From contig DASSHC010000375.1 in the NCBI GenBank assembly GCA_035693105.1, forward strand, positions 1-5,181: a DNA stretch of 5,181 nucleotides, in the 5' to 3' direction. The notes beneath the pieces are model-generated. The model had not been told where the DNA came from. It ran no database searches and worked only from the letters and a program-made list of their open reading frames with translations. The translations under genes and the position numbers were made by a program. Of this stretch, positions 1 to 5,015 are shown one piece after another (the first letter of the stretch is position 1; each line of letters begins with the position of its first letter). The stretch is from DASSHC01 sp035693105. Lineage in GTDB: Bacteria > Chloroflexota > Chloroflexia > Thermomicrobiales > Thermomicrobiaceae.

Positions 1-1683
1 CGAATCCTGCGATGCGCCGGAGGAGAGGAAGCGCAGGTAGCGCTCGCGCGCCTGGGGCTGCTGCCCCGAGACCGCCGCCGCCAGCGCCATCGAGGCGATC
101 AGCCCGGTCGCATACTGGTAGACATAATATGCACGGTAGAAGTGCGGGATGCGGCTCCACTCGACCGACACCTGCTCGTCGACGAGCAGCTGCGGCCCGT
201 GGTACTCGCCCACCAGCCGCGCGTACTCGCTGGTCAGCCGCTCGGGAGTGAGCCCCTCGCCGCTCTCCACAATCTGATGGATCAGCAGCTCGAACTCGGC
301 GAACATCGTCTGGCGGTAGACGGTGCCGCGGAAGGTCTCCAGCGCGTCGTTGAGCAGGTAGGCGCGCTCCTTCGGGTCGTCGGTGCGGGAAAGCAGGTCG
401 GCGGTCAAGAGCTGCTCGTTGAAGGTCGAGGCGACCTCGGCTACGAAGATGGTGTAGTCGGCGGTGGGGTGGGGCTGGGTGGTATTGGAGAGGTAGGAGT
501 GCATGGCGTGCCCCGCCTCGTGCGCCAGGGTGAAGACATCGTTGAGCGCGTTCGTCCAGTTGAGCAGCATGAAGGGGTGCGCGCCGTAGACGCCGAAGCT
601 GTAGGCGCCGGAGCGCTTGCCGGGCGTCTCGTAGACGTCGGACCAGCGCTCGCGCAGGCCGGTCGAGAGGACGTCGGTGTAGGGGCTGCCGAGCGGCGCT
701 AGCGCGTGCAGCACGGTGTTTCGCGCCTCCTCGTAGCGGTAGTCGCGCTCGGGCATCTCGACCAGCGGCACGTAGAGGTCGTAGGTGTGCAGGTCGTCGA
801 CGCCGAGCACGCGCTTGCGCAGCGCGATGTAGCGGTGCAAGAGCGGCAGGTGCTGGTGGATGGTCTGGATCAGGTTGCTGTAGACGCTGGCCGGGATCGC
901 CTCTGGCTGTAGCGCGGCCTCCAGCGAGGAGTCGTAGTGCCGGGCGCGGGCGTAGAAGGCGTCGCGCTGCACAGTGGCGGTCAGCAGCGCGCCGAGGGTG
1001 TTGCGGTGCGCCAGGTAGGGGACGTAGAGCGTCTGGTACGCGTCGCGGCGCACGCGCCGGTCGTGGCTCTCCAGGAAGCGCTGGTAGCGGCCCTTGGTCA
1101 GCTTGACCTCGTTGCCGTCGCTGTCGACGACGGTGCCGTACTCGATGTCGGCGTTGTCGAGGAAGGTGAAGACGTTCTCGGCGGCGTGAGCCATCTCGGT
1201 GCTGGCGGCCAGCACCTCCTCGACCTCCGCCGAGCGGATATGCGGCCGCTCCCGGATGGTGCGCTCGATCAGGCGGGTGTACGGCGCCAGGCCGGGCTCC
1301 TGGTCGAGCAAGCCGCGCAGCTCGGCGTCGGAGAGGGTCAGCAGCTCCGGCGCGATCCAGGCGCCGGCGCGCCCGGCGGCGACGGCGAGCGACATGGCCT
1401 GCTCGTAGCGCTGGACGGGGGCGTTCTGGCGCGTGTCGAGGTCGCGCTCCAGCGCGGCGTAGGCGAAGAGGCGCTCCAGCCGCTCGCTGATGCGGTCGGA
1501 GAGCGTGAGCACCTGGAGGACCGCCGCCGGGCCGTGGTGCAGGCTCCCCTGGAGCGCCGCGAGCCCGGGCAGTTCGGCCTGGAGCGCCGCGCGCTCGGCC
1601 TCCCAGGCGTCGACGCTGGGGAAGAGATGGGCCAGGTCCCAGCGCTCGCTCGCCGGGATCGCCTCACGGGTGAGTTCAGCCAT
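1..1683 (-). CDS. pepF: Oligoendopeptidase F (M3 zinc metallopeptidase), 3' end cut by window edge
   Basis: This is a cytosolic zinc endopeptidase that cleaves short oligopeptides. Reading the minus strand from ATG at 1683 gives 561 residues (MAELTREAIPASERWDLAHLF...) without a stop before the window edge. PepF proteins are about 600 residues, so roughly 40 C-terminal residues are missing. The zinc site is complete: HEAGHAMH at residues 388-395 (positions 499-522) supplies H388, E389 and H392. The third ligand is E416 in VAEVAST, 24 residues after H392, the normal M3 spacing. The conserved C-terminal His/Tyr segment IPHFYRAYYVYQYATG lies around residues 512-526, with H514. The N-terminal ~190 residues are the helical PepF N-domain. 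No signal peptide is seen, as expected. The start is supported by GAGGAG five bases upstream. The gene follows the dapF/DUF2203 pair on the same strand but is separated by 228 bases with palindromic repeats, so it probably has its own promoter. Family assignment is firm; the exact substrate is unknown. Confidence 0.95.
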   Translation of the reverse strand, partial: MAELTREAIPASERWDLAHLFPSVDAWEAERAALQAELPGLAALQGSLHHGPAAVLQVLTLSDRISERLERLFAYAALERDLDTRQNAPVQRYEQAMSLAVAAGRAGAWIAPELLTLSDAELRGLLDQEPGLAPYTRLIERTIRERPHIRSAEVEEVLAASTEMAHAAENVFTFLDNADIEYGTVVDSDGNEVKLTKGRYQRFLESHDRRVRRDAYQTLYVPYLAHRNTLGALLTATVQRDAFYARARHYDSSLEAALQPEAIPASVYSNLIQTIHQHLPLLHRYIALRKRVLGVDDLHTYDLYVPLVEMPERDYRYEEARNTVLHALAPLGSPYTDVLSTGLRERWSDVYETPGKRSGAYSFGVYGAHPFMLLNWTNALNDVFTLAHEAGHAMHSYLSNTTQPHPTADYTIFVAEVASTFNEQLLTADLLSRTDDPKERAYLLNDALETFRGTVYRQTMFAEFELLIHQIVESGEGLTPERLTSEYARLVGEYHGPQLLVDEQVSVEWSRIPHFYRAYYVYQYATGLIASMALAAAVSGQQPQARERYLRFLSSGASQDS

Positions 1684-1688
1684 GCGTT

Positions 1689-1694
1689 CTCCTC
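1689..1694 (-). promoter_or_regulatory. Ribosome binding site of pepF
   Basis: The minus strand reads GAGGAG five bases before the ATG at 1683. This is a strong Shine-Dalgarno match and fixes the pepF start. Further upstream, GATAAC (minus strand, 1719-1714) is a possible -10 box, but I see no convincing -35, so the promoter is not called. Confidence 0.75.
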
Positions 1695-1764
1695 GTTGCT
1701 ATGCACACCTGTCGTTATCGTCGTTTCGTGCCCCCGCGCCAGGCGCCGACTCCGACGCCTCGCC

Positions 1765-1802
1765 GTAGGGGGGACCAGGCGGCCACAGGGGGCCGCCCCT
1801 AC
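1765..1802. repeat. Palindromic intergenic element A, GTAGGGG...CCCCTAC
   Basis: The 38-base element starts with GTAGGGG (1765-1771) and ends with its exact reverse complement CCCCTAC (1796-1802). Inside is a second inverted pair, GGCGGCC (1778-1784) and GGCCGCC (1791-1797), with a six-base loop. The inner and outer arms overlap by two bases on the right, so the two pairings cannot both form completely. The element lies between the DUF2203 stop and the pepF start. It resembles short, dispersed palindromic repeats with GTAGGGG/CCCCTAC ends that I associate with Chloroflexota and some other GC-rich genomes; that comparison is from memory. It has no coding capacity and no following T-tract, so a terminator role is only possible. 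Confidence 0.65.
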
Positions 1803-1827
1803 AAGAAACACGCGCCGCGTCATTCAG

Positions 1828-1857
1828 GTAGGGGCAGGCCCCCGTGCCTGCCCTCGC
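1828..1857. repeat. Palindromic intergenic element B, GTAGGGG-type hairpin
   Basis: This second element begins with the same GTAGGGG heptamer (1828-1834), 25 bases after element A. It contains a perfect 8-bp stem, GGGCAGGC (1832-1839) with GCCTGCCC (1846-1853), around a six-base loop. The right end reads CCCTCGC instead of CCCCTAC, so the outer boundary looks decayed or truncated. The shared heptamer but different inner stem suggests two members of one repeat family, not a simple tandem duplication. A role as a transcript-end or processing structure downstream of DUF2203 is possible but not shown. Confidence 0.6.
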
Positions 1858-1911
1858 GAGAGCCAGTGCTGCGAGTCCACTGCTGTGCCGCCCAGCATTC
1901 CTTCGGCAGTC

Positions 1912-2319
1912 CTAGCTGGGTTCCAGCGGCTCTCGACCGAGGAAGCCGGTGTCCAGCTCGTGCCAGTAGGCGATCGTCGGCTCGTCGAGGCGCCAGCAGA
2001 GATAGACGATGCGACCCTCGCGCAGGCTAGGAAAGTCGACCAGGCCGCTGTCGACATCCTTGACCTCCACCCCGAGCGCCGCCAGTTGCTGCAGCCCGCC
2101 CCGGATCGCGGCGGTCAAGCTGCCCAGGCGCTTCTCGCGGCGGGCGGCCTCGGCCGCGTGGCCGTTGGCGCGCATCGCCGACGTCAGCCGCTCAAGCGCG
2201 CGCAGCTCCTCGGCCATCTCCCGGCGCTCCGCTTGCAGTGCCGTCAGCAGCTCGCGCAGCCGGGGCAGCAGCGCTCGCGCCTCCTCCAGCGTAAAGAGCT
2301 TTTGCCCGCGCGGGGCCAT
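1912..2319 (-). CDS. DUF2203 family protein, 135 aa
   Basis: This small soluble protein of unknown function matches the DUF2203 family. The N-terminal segment KLFTLEEARALLPRLRELL (residues 7-25) is the family signature. Residues 25-80 are a charged, probably two-helix coiled region (ERREMAEELRALERL and a basic second helix). The C-terminal half carries the conserved block GVEVKDVDSGLVDFPSLREG (83-102), then IVYLCWRLDEP (104-114), AYWHELDTGFLGREPL (117-132). The length is normal. The gene starts 14 bases after the dapF stop, and an AGGAGGGG overlapping that stop is its ribosome binding site, so it is very likely translated from the dapF transcript. No biochemical role is established that I know of. 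The linkage to dapF may be only a convenient operon. The family call is confident; the function is unknown. Confidence 0.9.
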   Translation of the reverse strand: MAPRGQKLFTLEEARALLPRLRELLTALQAERREMAEELRALERLTSAMRANGHAAEAARREKRLGSLTAAIRGGLQQLAALGVEVKDVDSGLVDFPSLREGRIVYLCWRLDEPTIAYWHELDTGFLGREPLEPS

Positions 2320-2327
2320 CGCACCCA

Positions 2328-2335
2328 CCCCTCCT
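2328..2335 (-). promoter_or_regulatory. Ribosome binding site of DUF2203 gene, overlapping dapF stop codon
   Basis: On the minus strand the last two bases of the dapF TAG stop (2336-2334) begin AGGAGGGG (2335-2328), which ends eight bases before the DUF2203 ATG at 2319. Sharing the site with the upstream stop implies co-transcription and probably translational coupling. It also decides the start codon of the downstream gene. Confidence 0.75.
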
Positions 2336-3146
2336 ACTCGCTGAGCGCGTCCGGCATGAGCACCCCGCGCGCGATCAGCCGCGCCGGTCCACAGAGCCAG
2401 GGGTGGCTGTGGTGGTGGTCGATCGTCAGACGGCCGCCATCGACCTGGACCGACACGGGCCAGGGGCGCCCGAGCAGTTGGTGGGCCATGGTGGCGCTGG
2501 CGGTGGCGCCGGTGCCGCAGGCCAGCGTCAGCGCCTCGACGCCGCGCTCGTAGGTGCGCTGGCGCAGGCCGCCCCGCGGCAGCGGCGTCACCAGGTTGAC
2601 GTTGGCGCCCGCGGGGAAGGCTGGATCGTGCCGCAGCGCGCGGCCCAGCCGGGTAAGTTCGTCGTCGCTTGGCGCCTCGACATCGGGGACGAAGAGGACC
2701 GCGTGCGGCACGCCCACCCGCAGCGCGTGGACCTCGACCGGCTCGCCGCGCACCTCGACCGCCAGCAGCCCTGGCTGGACGTTGCTGGGCACCGGCATGG
2801 CCACGGCGTAGCTGCCGTCCGGCCGGGCCTCGACCGCCAGCGCGCCGCTGTCGCTGAGCAGGGTGAAGCGGGGGCCGCTGGCCAGCCCGCGCTCGACGGC
2901 ATCGCGGGCGGCGCAGCGGCTGCCGTTGCCGCACAGCTCGGCGCGCGAACCGTCGGGGTTGTAGAAGCGCACGCGCACGCCGGCCGGGTCGGGGCCGACC
3001 AGGATCAGGCCGTCGGCGCCGAGCGAGCGCGCCCGGCGGCACACGTGCTGGGCCAGCCAGGCGGGGTCGAGCTCGCACTCCCGCTCGTCGATCAGAATGA
3101 AATCGTTCCCCGCGCCGCTCAACTTGCGAAACGGTATCTCCGGCAT
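2334..3146 (-). CDS. dapF: Diaminopimelate epimerase
   Basis: The enzyme interconverts LL- and meso-diaminopimelate in the cytosol, the penultimate step of lysine synthesis and the source of meso-DAP for peptidoglycan in species that use it. The 270-residue length is normal. The two catalytic cysteines of this cofactor-free racemase are present: C72 in ELCGNGSRC (residues 70-78) and C210 in LACGTGATA (208-216). The substrate-binding N-terminus KLSGAGNDFILID (8-20) and ERG (200-202) are intact. The loop GVPHAV (145-150) has Val where the commoner form is GNPH. With the long ERGVEALTLACGTG spacing and the HDPAFPAGANVNLV block (173-186), this marks a recognised-looking DapF subgroup, not a damaged gene. 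GGGAG (minus strand, 3158-3154) seven bases upstream supports the ATG at 3146. It is the first gene of a pair with DUF2203 and diverges from gmd. A TACACT box about 36 bases upstream is its likely promoter. Confidence 0.95.
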   Translation of the reverse strand: MPEIPFRKLSGAGNDFILIDERECELDPAWLAQHVCRRARSLGADGLILVGPDPAGVRVRFYNPDGSRAELCGNGSRCAARDAVERGLASGPRFTLLSDSGALAVEARPDGSYAVAMPVPSNVQPGLLAVEVRGEPVEVHALRVGVPHAVLFVPDVEAPSDDELTRLGRALRHDPAFPAGANVNLVTPLPRGGLRQRTYERGVEALTLACGTGATASATMAHQLLGRPWPVSVQVDGGRLTIDHHHSHPWLCGPARLIARGVLMPDALSE

Positions 3147-3181
3147 CTTCGCGCTCCCAGGTCAGCAAGCCTATCCACGCG

Positions 3182-3190
3182 AGTGTAGCA
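3182..3190 (-). promoter_or_regulatory. dapF: Probable extended -10 promoter element of dapF
   Basis: The minus strand reads TGCTACACT, an extended -10 (TGn followed by TACACT, four of six matches to TATAAT). A start about seven bases downstream, near 3175, would give a leader of roughly 28 bases. The region where a -35 box should be is GC-rich and shows no TTGACA-like match, which an extended -10 can tolerate. Confidence 0.45.
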
Positions 3191-3219
3191 TGGCGCGCCC
3201 GCGCGGCGGCGCCATCCGG

Positions 3220-3225
3220 TACACT
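3220..3225 (+). promoter_or_regulatory. gmd: Possible -10 box of gmd
   Basis: TACACT on the plus strand mirrors the dapF -10. A start near 3232 would give a leader of about 36 bases before the gmd ATG. There is no TG extension and no recognisable -35, so this is weaker than the dapF promoter. Confidence 0.35.
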
Positions 3226-3267
3226 TGCCGCTCGCGGCCATGCTTGGGAAGGCGGACGGAGCGGGTG

Positions 3268-4260
3268 ATGAAGACGGCGTTGATCACGGGGATCACCGGG
3301 CAGGACGGCTCGTATCTGGCCGAGTTCCTGCTGGAGAAGGGCTACCGGGTCGTCGGCATGCAGCGGCGCACCAGCACCGAGACCGTCGGGCGGGTGGCGC
3401 ACCTGCGCGACACGATCGAGCTGGTGCAGGGGGATCTCCTCGACCAGCTCTCGTTGATCGACCTCCTGCGCCGCTACCAGCCCGACGAGGTCTACAACCT
3501 GGCGGCGCAGTCGTTCGTGCCGACTTCGTGGCAGCAGCCGGTGCTGACCGGCGAATTCACCGCGCTCGGTGTGATCCGCGTGCTGGAGGCGATCCGCCTG
3601 ATCAAGCCCGACGCGCGCTTTTACCAGGCGAGCTCCTCGGAGATGTTCGGGAAGGTGCGCGAGGTGCCGCAGCGCGAGACAACCCCCTTCTACCCCCGCT
3701 CTCCCTACGGCGTCAGCAAGGTCTACGGCCACTGGATCACCGTCAACTACCGCGAGAGCTATGACCTCTTCGCGGTAAGTGGAATCTTGTTCAACCACGA
3801 AAGCTGTCGTCGCGGACTCGAATTCGTGACGCGCAAGGTGACGCACGGGGCGGCACGCATCAAGCTGGGGCTGGACCGCGAGCTGCGCCTGGGCAACCTC
3901 GACGCCCAGCGCGACTGGGGCTACGCGCCCGACTACGTGCGCGCCATGTGGCTGATGCTGCAGCAGGAGCGGCCCGACGACTTCCTGATTGCGACCGGCC
4001 GCACCCACACCGTCGAGCGCCTCTGCGAGCTGGCCTTCGGCGCGCTGGGGCTCGACTGGCGCGACTACGTGGAGGTCGATCCGCGCTACATGCGCCCGGC
4101 CGAGGTCGATCTGCTGGTGGGCGATGCCAGCAAGGCGCGGGCGGTGCTCGGCTGGAAGCCGGAGACCTCGTTCGAGGCGATGATCGAGCTGATGGTCGAT
4201 GCCGACCTGCGCATGCTCAAGGGGGAGGACGTGCCGCTGGGGATGATCGGGACGCGGTAA
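3268..4260 (+). CDS. gmd: GDP-mannose 4,6-dehydratase
   Basis: The enzyme converts GDP-D-mannose to GDP-4-keto-6-deoxy-D-mannose using tightly bound NADP, the first step to GDP-fucose, GDP-rhamnose or GDP-perosamine for surface polysaccharides. It is a cytosolic extended-SDR protein of 330 residues. The Rossmann motif GITGQDG is at 8-14 and the cofactor-binding RR is at 33-34. The catalytic set is S123/E125 in SSSEMFG (122-128) with Y147 and K151 in YGVSK. NHESCRRGLEFVTRK (176-190) and RPAEVDLLVGDASKA (276-290) are typical GMD blocks. The usual proline in HESPRRG is Cys180. The ATG at 3268 is preferred because homologs begin MKxALITGITGQDG and GGAG lies six bases upstream; GTG at 3265 and an in-frame ATG at 3190 inside the promoter dyad are less likely. 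No partner gene (fcl, rmd, glycosyltransferase) is adjacent, so the final sugar is unknown. Confidence 0.95.
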   Translation: MKTALITGITGQDGSYLAEFLLEKGYRVVGMQRRTSTETVGRVAHLRDTIELVQGDLLDQLSLIDLLRRYQPDEVYNLAAQSFVPTSWQQPVLTGEFTALGVIRVLEAIRLIKPDARFYQASSSEMFGKVREVPQRETTPFYPRSPYGVSKVYGHWITVNYRESYDLFAVSGILFNHESCRRGLEFVTRKVTHGAARIKLGLDRELRLGNLDAQRDWGYAPDYVRAMWLMLQQERPDDFLIATGRTHTVERLCELAFGALGLDWRDYVEVDPRYMRPAEVDLLVGDASKARAVLGWKPETSFEAMIELMVDADLRMLKGEDVPLGMIGTR

Positions 4261-4277
4261 GCGCGCCGCCATGCCGT

Positions 4278-4301
4278 CCGAGCCTCCCACCGCCGGCTCG
4301 G
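4278..4301. terminator. Possible bidirectional terminator between convergent genes
   Basis: A perfect 7-bp stem, CCGAGCC (4278-4284) with GGCTCGG (4295-4301), surrounds a 10-base loop. It lies in the 49-base gap between the gmd stop at 4260 and the stop of the opposing small gene at 4310. There is no T-tract on either strand, so a classical intrinsic terminator is not proved. The position and strong GC stem are the only support. Confidence 0.35.
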
Positions 4302-4309
4302 GACCGGGC

Positions 4310-4657
4310 TCAGCGCGCGCTCTCCCCTAACTCGGGGGGTGGGGCAGCCTGGGGAATGCGCTCTGGGGGCCCGGTGCGCTCGCCGCTCGCCGCGTGCTCC
4401 GCGTTGTCCACGATGCGCGCCAGCCGCATCGCGACCCAGGCCAGCCCGGCCGCCTGGCCGAGACAGAGCATCTCGCGCCGGCGCTCCTCCTGGATCTCCT
4501 CCTTGCCGCGCGCCGACAGCTCCGCCCCGATCGACTCGGCCGTCTCAAGCCGCTGGGTCCAGCTCTCGTGGCTCTCGCGCGCGCCCTGCGCGGCGTTCTC
4601 CAGCGCCGCGTCAAGTTGCCGGCGCAGCATATCCAGCTCGGCGAGCAACTTCTCCAT
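4310..4657 (-). CDS. Small hypothetical protein, coiled-coil-like, 115 aa
   Basis: I do not recognise this family. From ATG at 4657 it encodes 115 residues starting MEKLLAELDMLRRQLDAALE. L4, L8, L11, L15 and A18 follow a 4-3-4-3 heptad pattern, so the N-terminus is probably a coiled coil. Residues 20-62 are very charged (Glu/Arg/Gln). Residues 63-83 (MLCLGQAAGLAWVAMRLARIV) form a hydrophobic or amphipathic helix, too polar to call a membrane segment. The tail (95-110) is proline-rich and probably disordered. There is no signal peptide. GGAAGGGA ten bases upstream is a moderate ribosome binding site. The frame stays open to ATGs at 4723 (137 aa) and 4831 (173 aa). However, the 4658-4723 extension uses AGG and GGA codons, whereas the core uses mainly CGC and CGG, so the shorter form is preferred. 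It converges on gmd and diverges from the response regulator. A real gene is likely; the start is uncertain. Confidence 0.6.
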   Translation of the reverse strand: MEKLLAELDMLRRQLDAALENAAQGARESHESWTQRLETAESIGAELSARGKEEIQEERRREMLCLGQAAGLAWVAMRLARIVDNAEHAASGERTGPPERIPQAAPPPELGESAR

Positions 4658-4805
4658 GCGCCTGTGGTCCCTTCCGGCGGGCAGCCGCCGACTCACGCCC
4701 GTGGCCCTCCCTCCCACGCTCATGGTGGCTTCCCGTGCGCGGGCGTGCGGCGGACCTTGGTCCAGGTTTGGTATGAGGAATTCTGGCCAGCGGCTTCCAG
4801 TACTT

Positions 4806-4831
4806 TTGGGCCACACGTTCACTCGGCCCAA
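4806..4831. repeat. Inverted repeat TTGGGCC / GGCCCAA
   Basis: This is a perfect 7-bp inverted repeat (4806-4812 and 4825-4831) with a 12-base centre, extendable by two T-G wobble pairs if transcribed on the plus strand. It lies midway between two divergent genes and has no following T-tract on either strand. An operator site is more natural than a terminator. Confidence 0.45.
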
Positions 4832-4854
4832 GGTGGATCATTCCGGTAATTCCG

Positions 4855-4898
4855 GATCGCTTTGGAGTTCGTTCGCTGCATCCTCACTCAAAGCGATC
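4855..4898. repeat. 10-bp inverted repeat GATCGCTTTG / CAAAGCGATC in response regulator leader
   Basis: The arms at 4855-4864 and 4889-4898 are perfect 10-bp reverse complements with a 24-base centre. The feature begins about 160 bases before the response regulator ATG. It could be a two-half-site operator (arm centres about 34 bases apart, close to three helical turns) or an RNA hairpin if transcription starts further upstream. No regulator is identified from the sequence. Confidence 0.5.
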
Positions 4899-4900
4899 GC

Positions 4901-4913
4901 GGAGCACTGCTCC
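4901..4913. repeat. Short dyad GGAGCA-C-TGCTCC
   Basis: Two perfect 6-bp arms flank one central base, placed two bases after the larger inverted repeat and about 103 bases before the regulator start. The compact symmetric form resembles a dimer operator. It is short enough that chance cannot be excluded. Confidence 0.35.
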
Positions 4914-5015
4914 CGCTATTTCCCGTCCTGGGTTTGCCGCCATCCGCGTGCGGCGAGGGTCCAGGGGCGGCGCGAACGGGGACCCAAGGAAGCACGAGCC
5001 AAGGGAGCCGCCATC

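Larger units (their letters stand above)
3182..3225. promoter_or_regulatory. Interrupted dyad between divergent dapF and gmd promoters
   Basis: The left arm is AGTGTA-gc-ATGGCGC (3182-3196) and the right arm is GCGCCAT-ccgg-TACACT (3209-3225). Both sub-blocks are exact reverse complements (7 bp and 6 bp), offset by 2 versus 4 unpaired bases, around a 12-base GC-rich centre. The outer blocks coincide with the -10-like TACACT boxes of the two divergent genes. It could be a binding site for a shared dimeric regulator, or simply the result of two overlapping back-to-back promoters. The symmetry is seen directly; the function is inferred. Confidence 0.45.
4658..5015. other. Divergent intergenic region with lower GC and several inverted repeats
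   Basis: About 358 bases separate the small minus-strand gene from the response regulator. I see no convincing gene here. The stretch from about 4765 to 4920 is visibly richer in A and T than the surrounding coding DNA, as expected of promoter DNA. It holds three inverted repeats listed separately, a direct repeat of TTCCGG (4841-4846 and 4850-4855), and GGACC-TT-GGTCC at 4752-4763. I could not identify a -35/-10 pair with confidence on either strand; CTATTT at 4916-4921 is only a weak -10 candidate for the regulator gene. If the small gene uses an upstream ATG, part of this region is coding. Confidence 0.5.

Noticed and set aside
1684..1911. Small protein gene in the pepF upstream gap
   Set aside because: Open frames here cross palindromic repeats, lack ribosome binding sites, and give Arg/Pro/Ser-rich translations without family resemblance.
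937..2553. A 538-codon open frame on the plus strand
   Set aside because: It is antisense to pepF, DUF2203 and dapF, runs across the repeat elements, and has the Val/Gly/Gln/Arg-rich composition of an antisense shadow with no recognisable motif.
3190..3267. N-terminal extension of gmd from an in-frame ATG at 3190
   Set aside because: The extension would encode a basic sequence not seen in GMD, would begin inside the promoter dyad, and lacks a ribosome binding site. The family starts at MKxALITGITGQDG.
1912..4290. A 792-codon open frame on the minus strand spanning dapF and gmd
   Set aside because: Only its last 135 codons (the DUF2203 protein) resemble a real family. The rest is low-complexity His/Arg/Ala-rich sequence, out of frame with dapF and antisense to gmd, as is common in GC-rich DNA.
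4806..4831. Hairpin read as an intrinsic terminator
   Set aside because: Neither strand has a T-tract after the stem, and it lies between divergent genes where no transcript needs to end.
4893..4900. GCGATCGC octamer, as in the cyanobacterial HIP1 repeat
   Set aside because: I noticed only this copy in the window, and an 8-bp palindrome is easily met by chance in GC-rich DNA. It also overlaps the larger inverted repeat that explains part of it.
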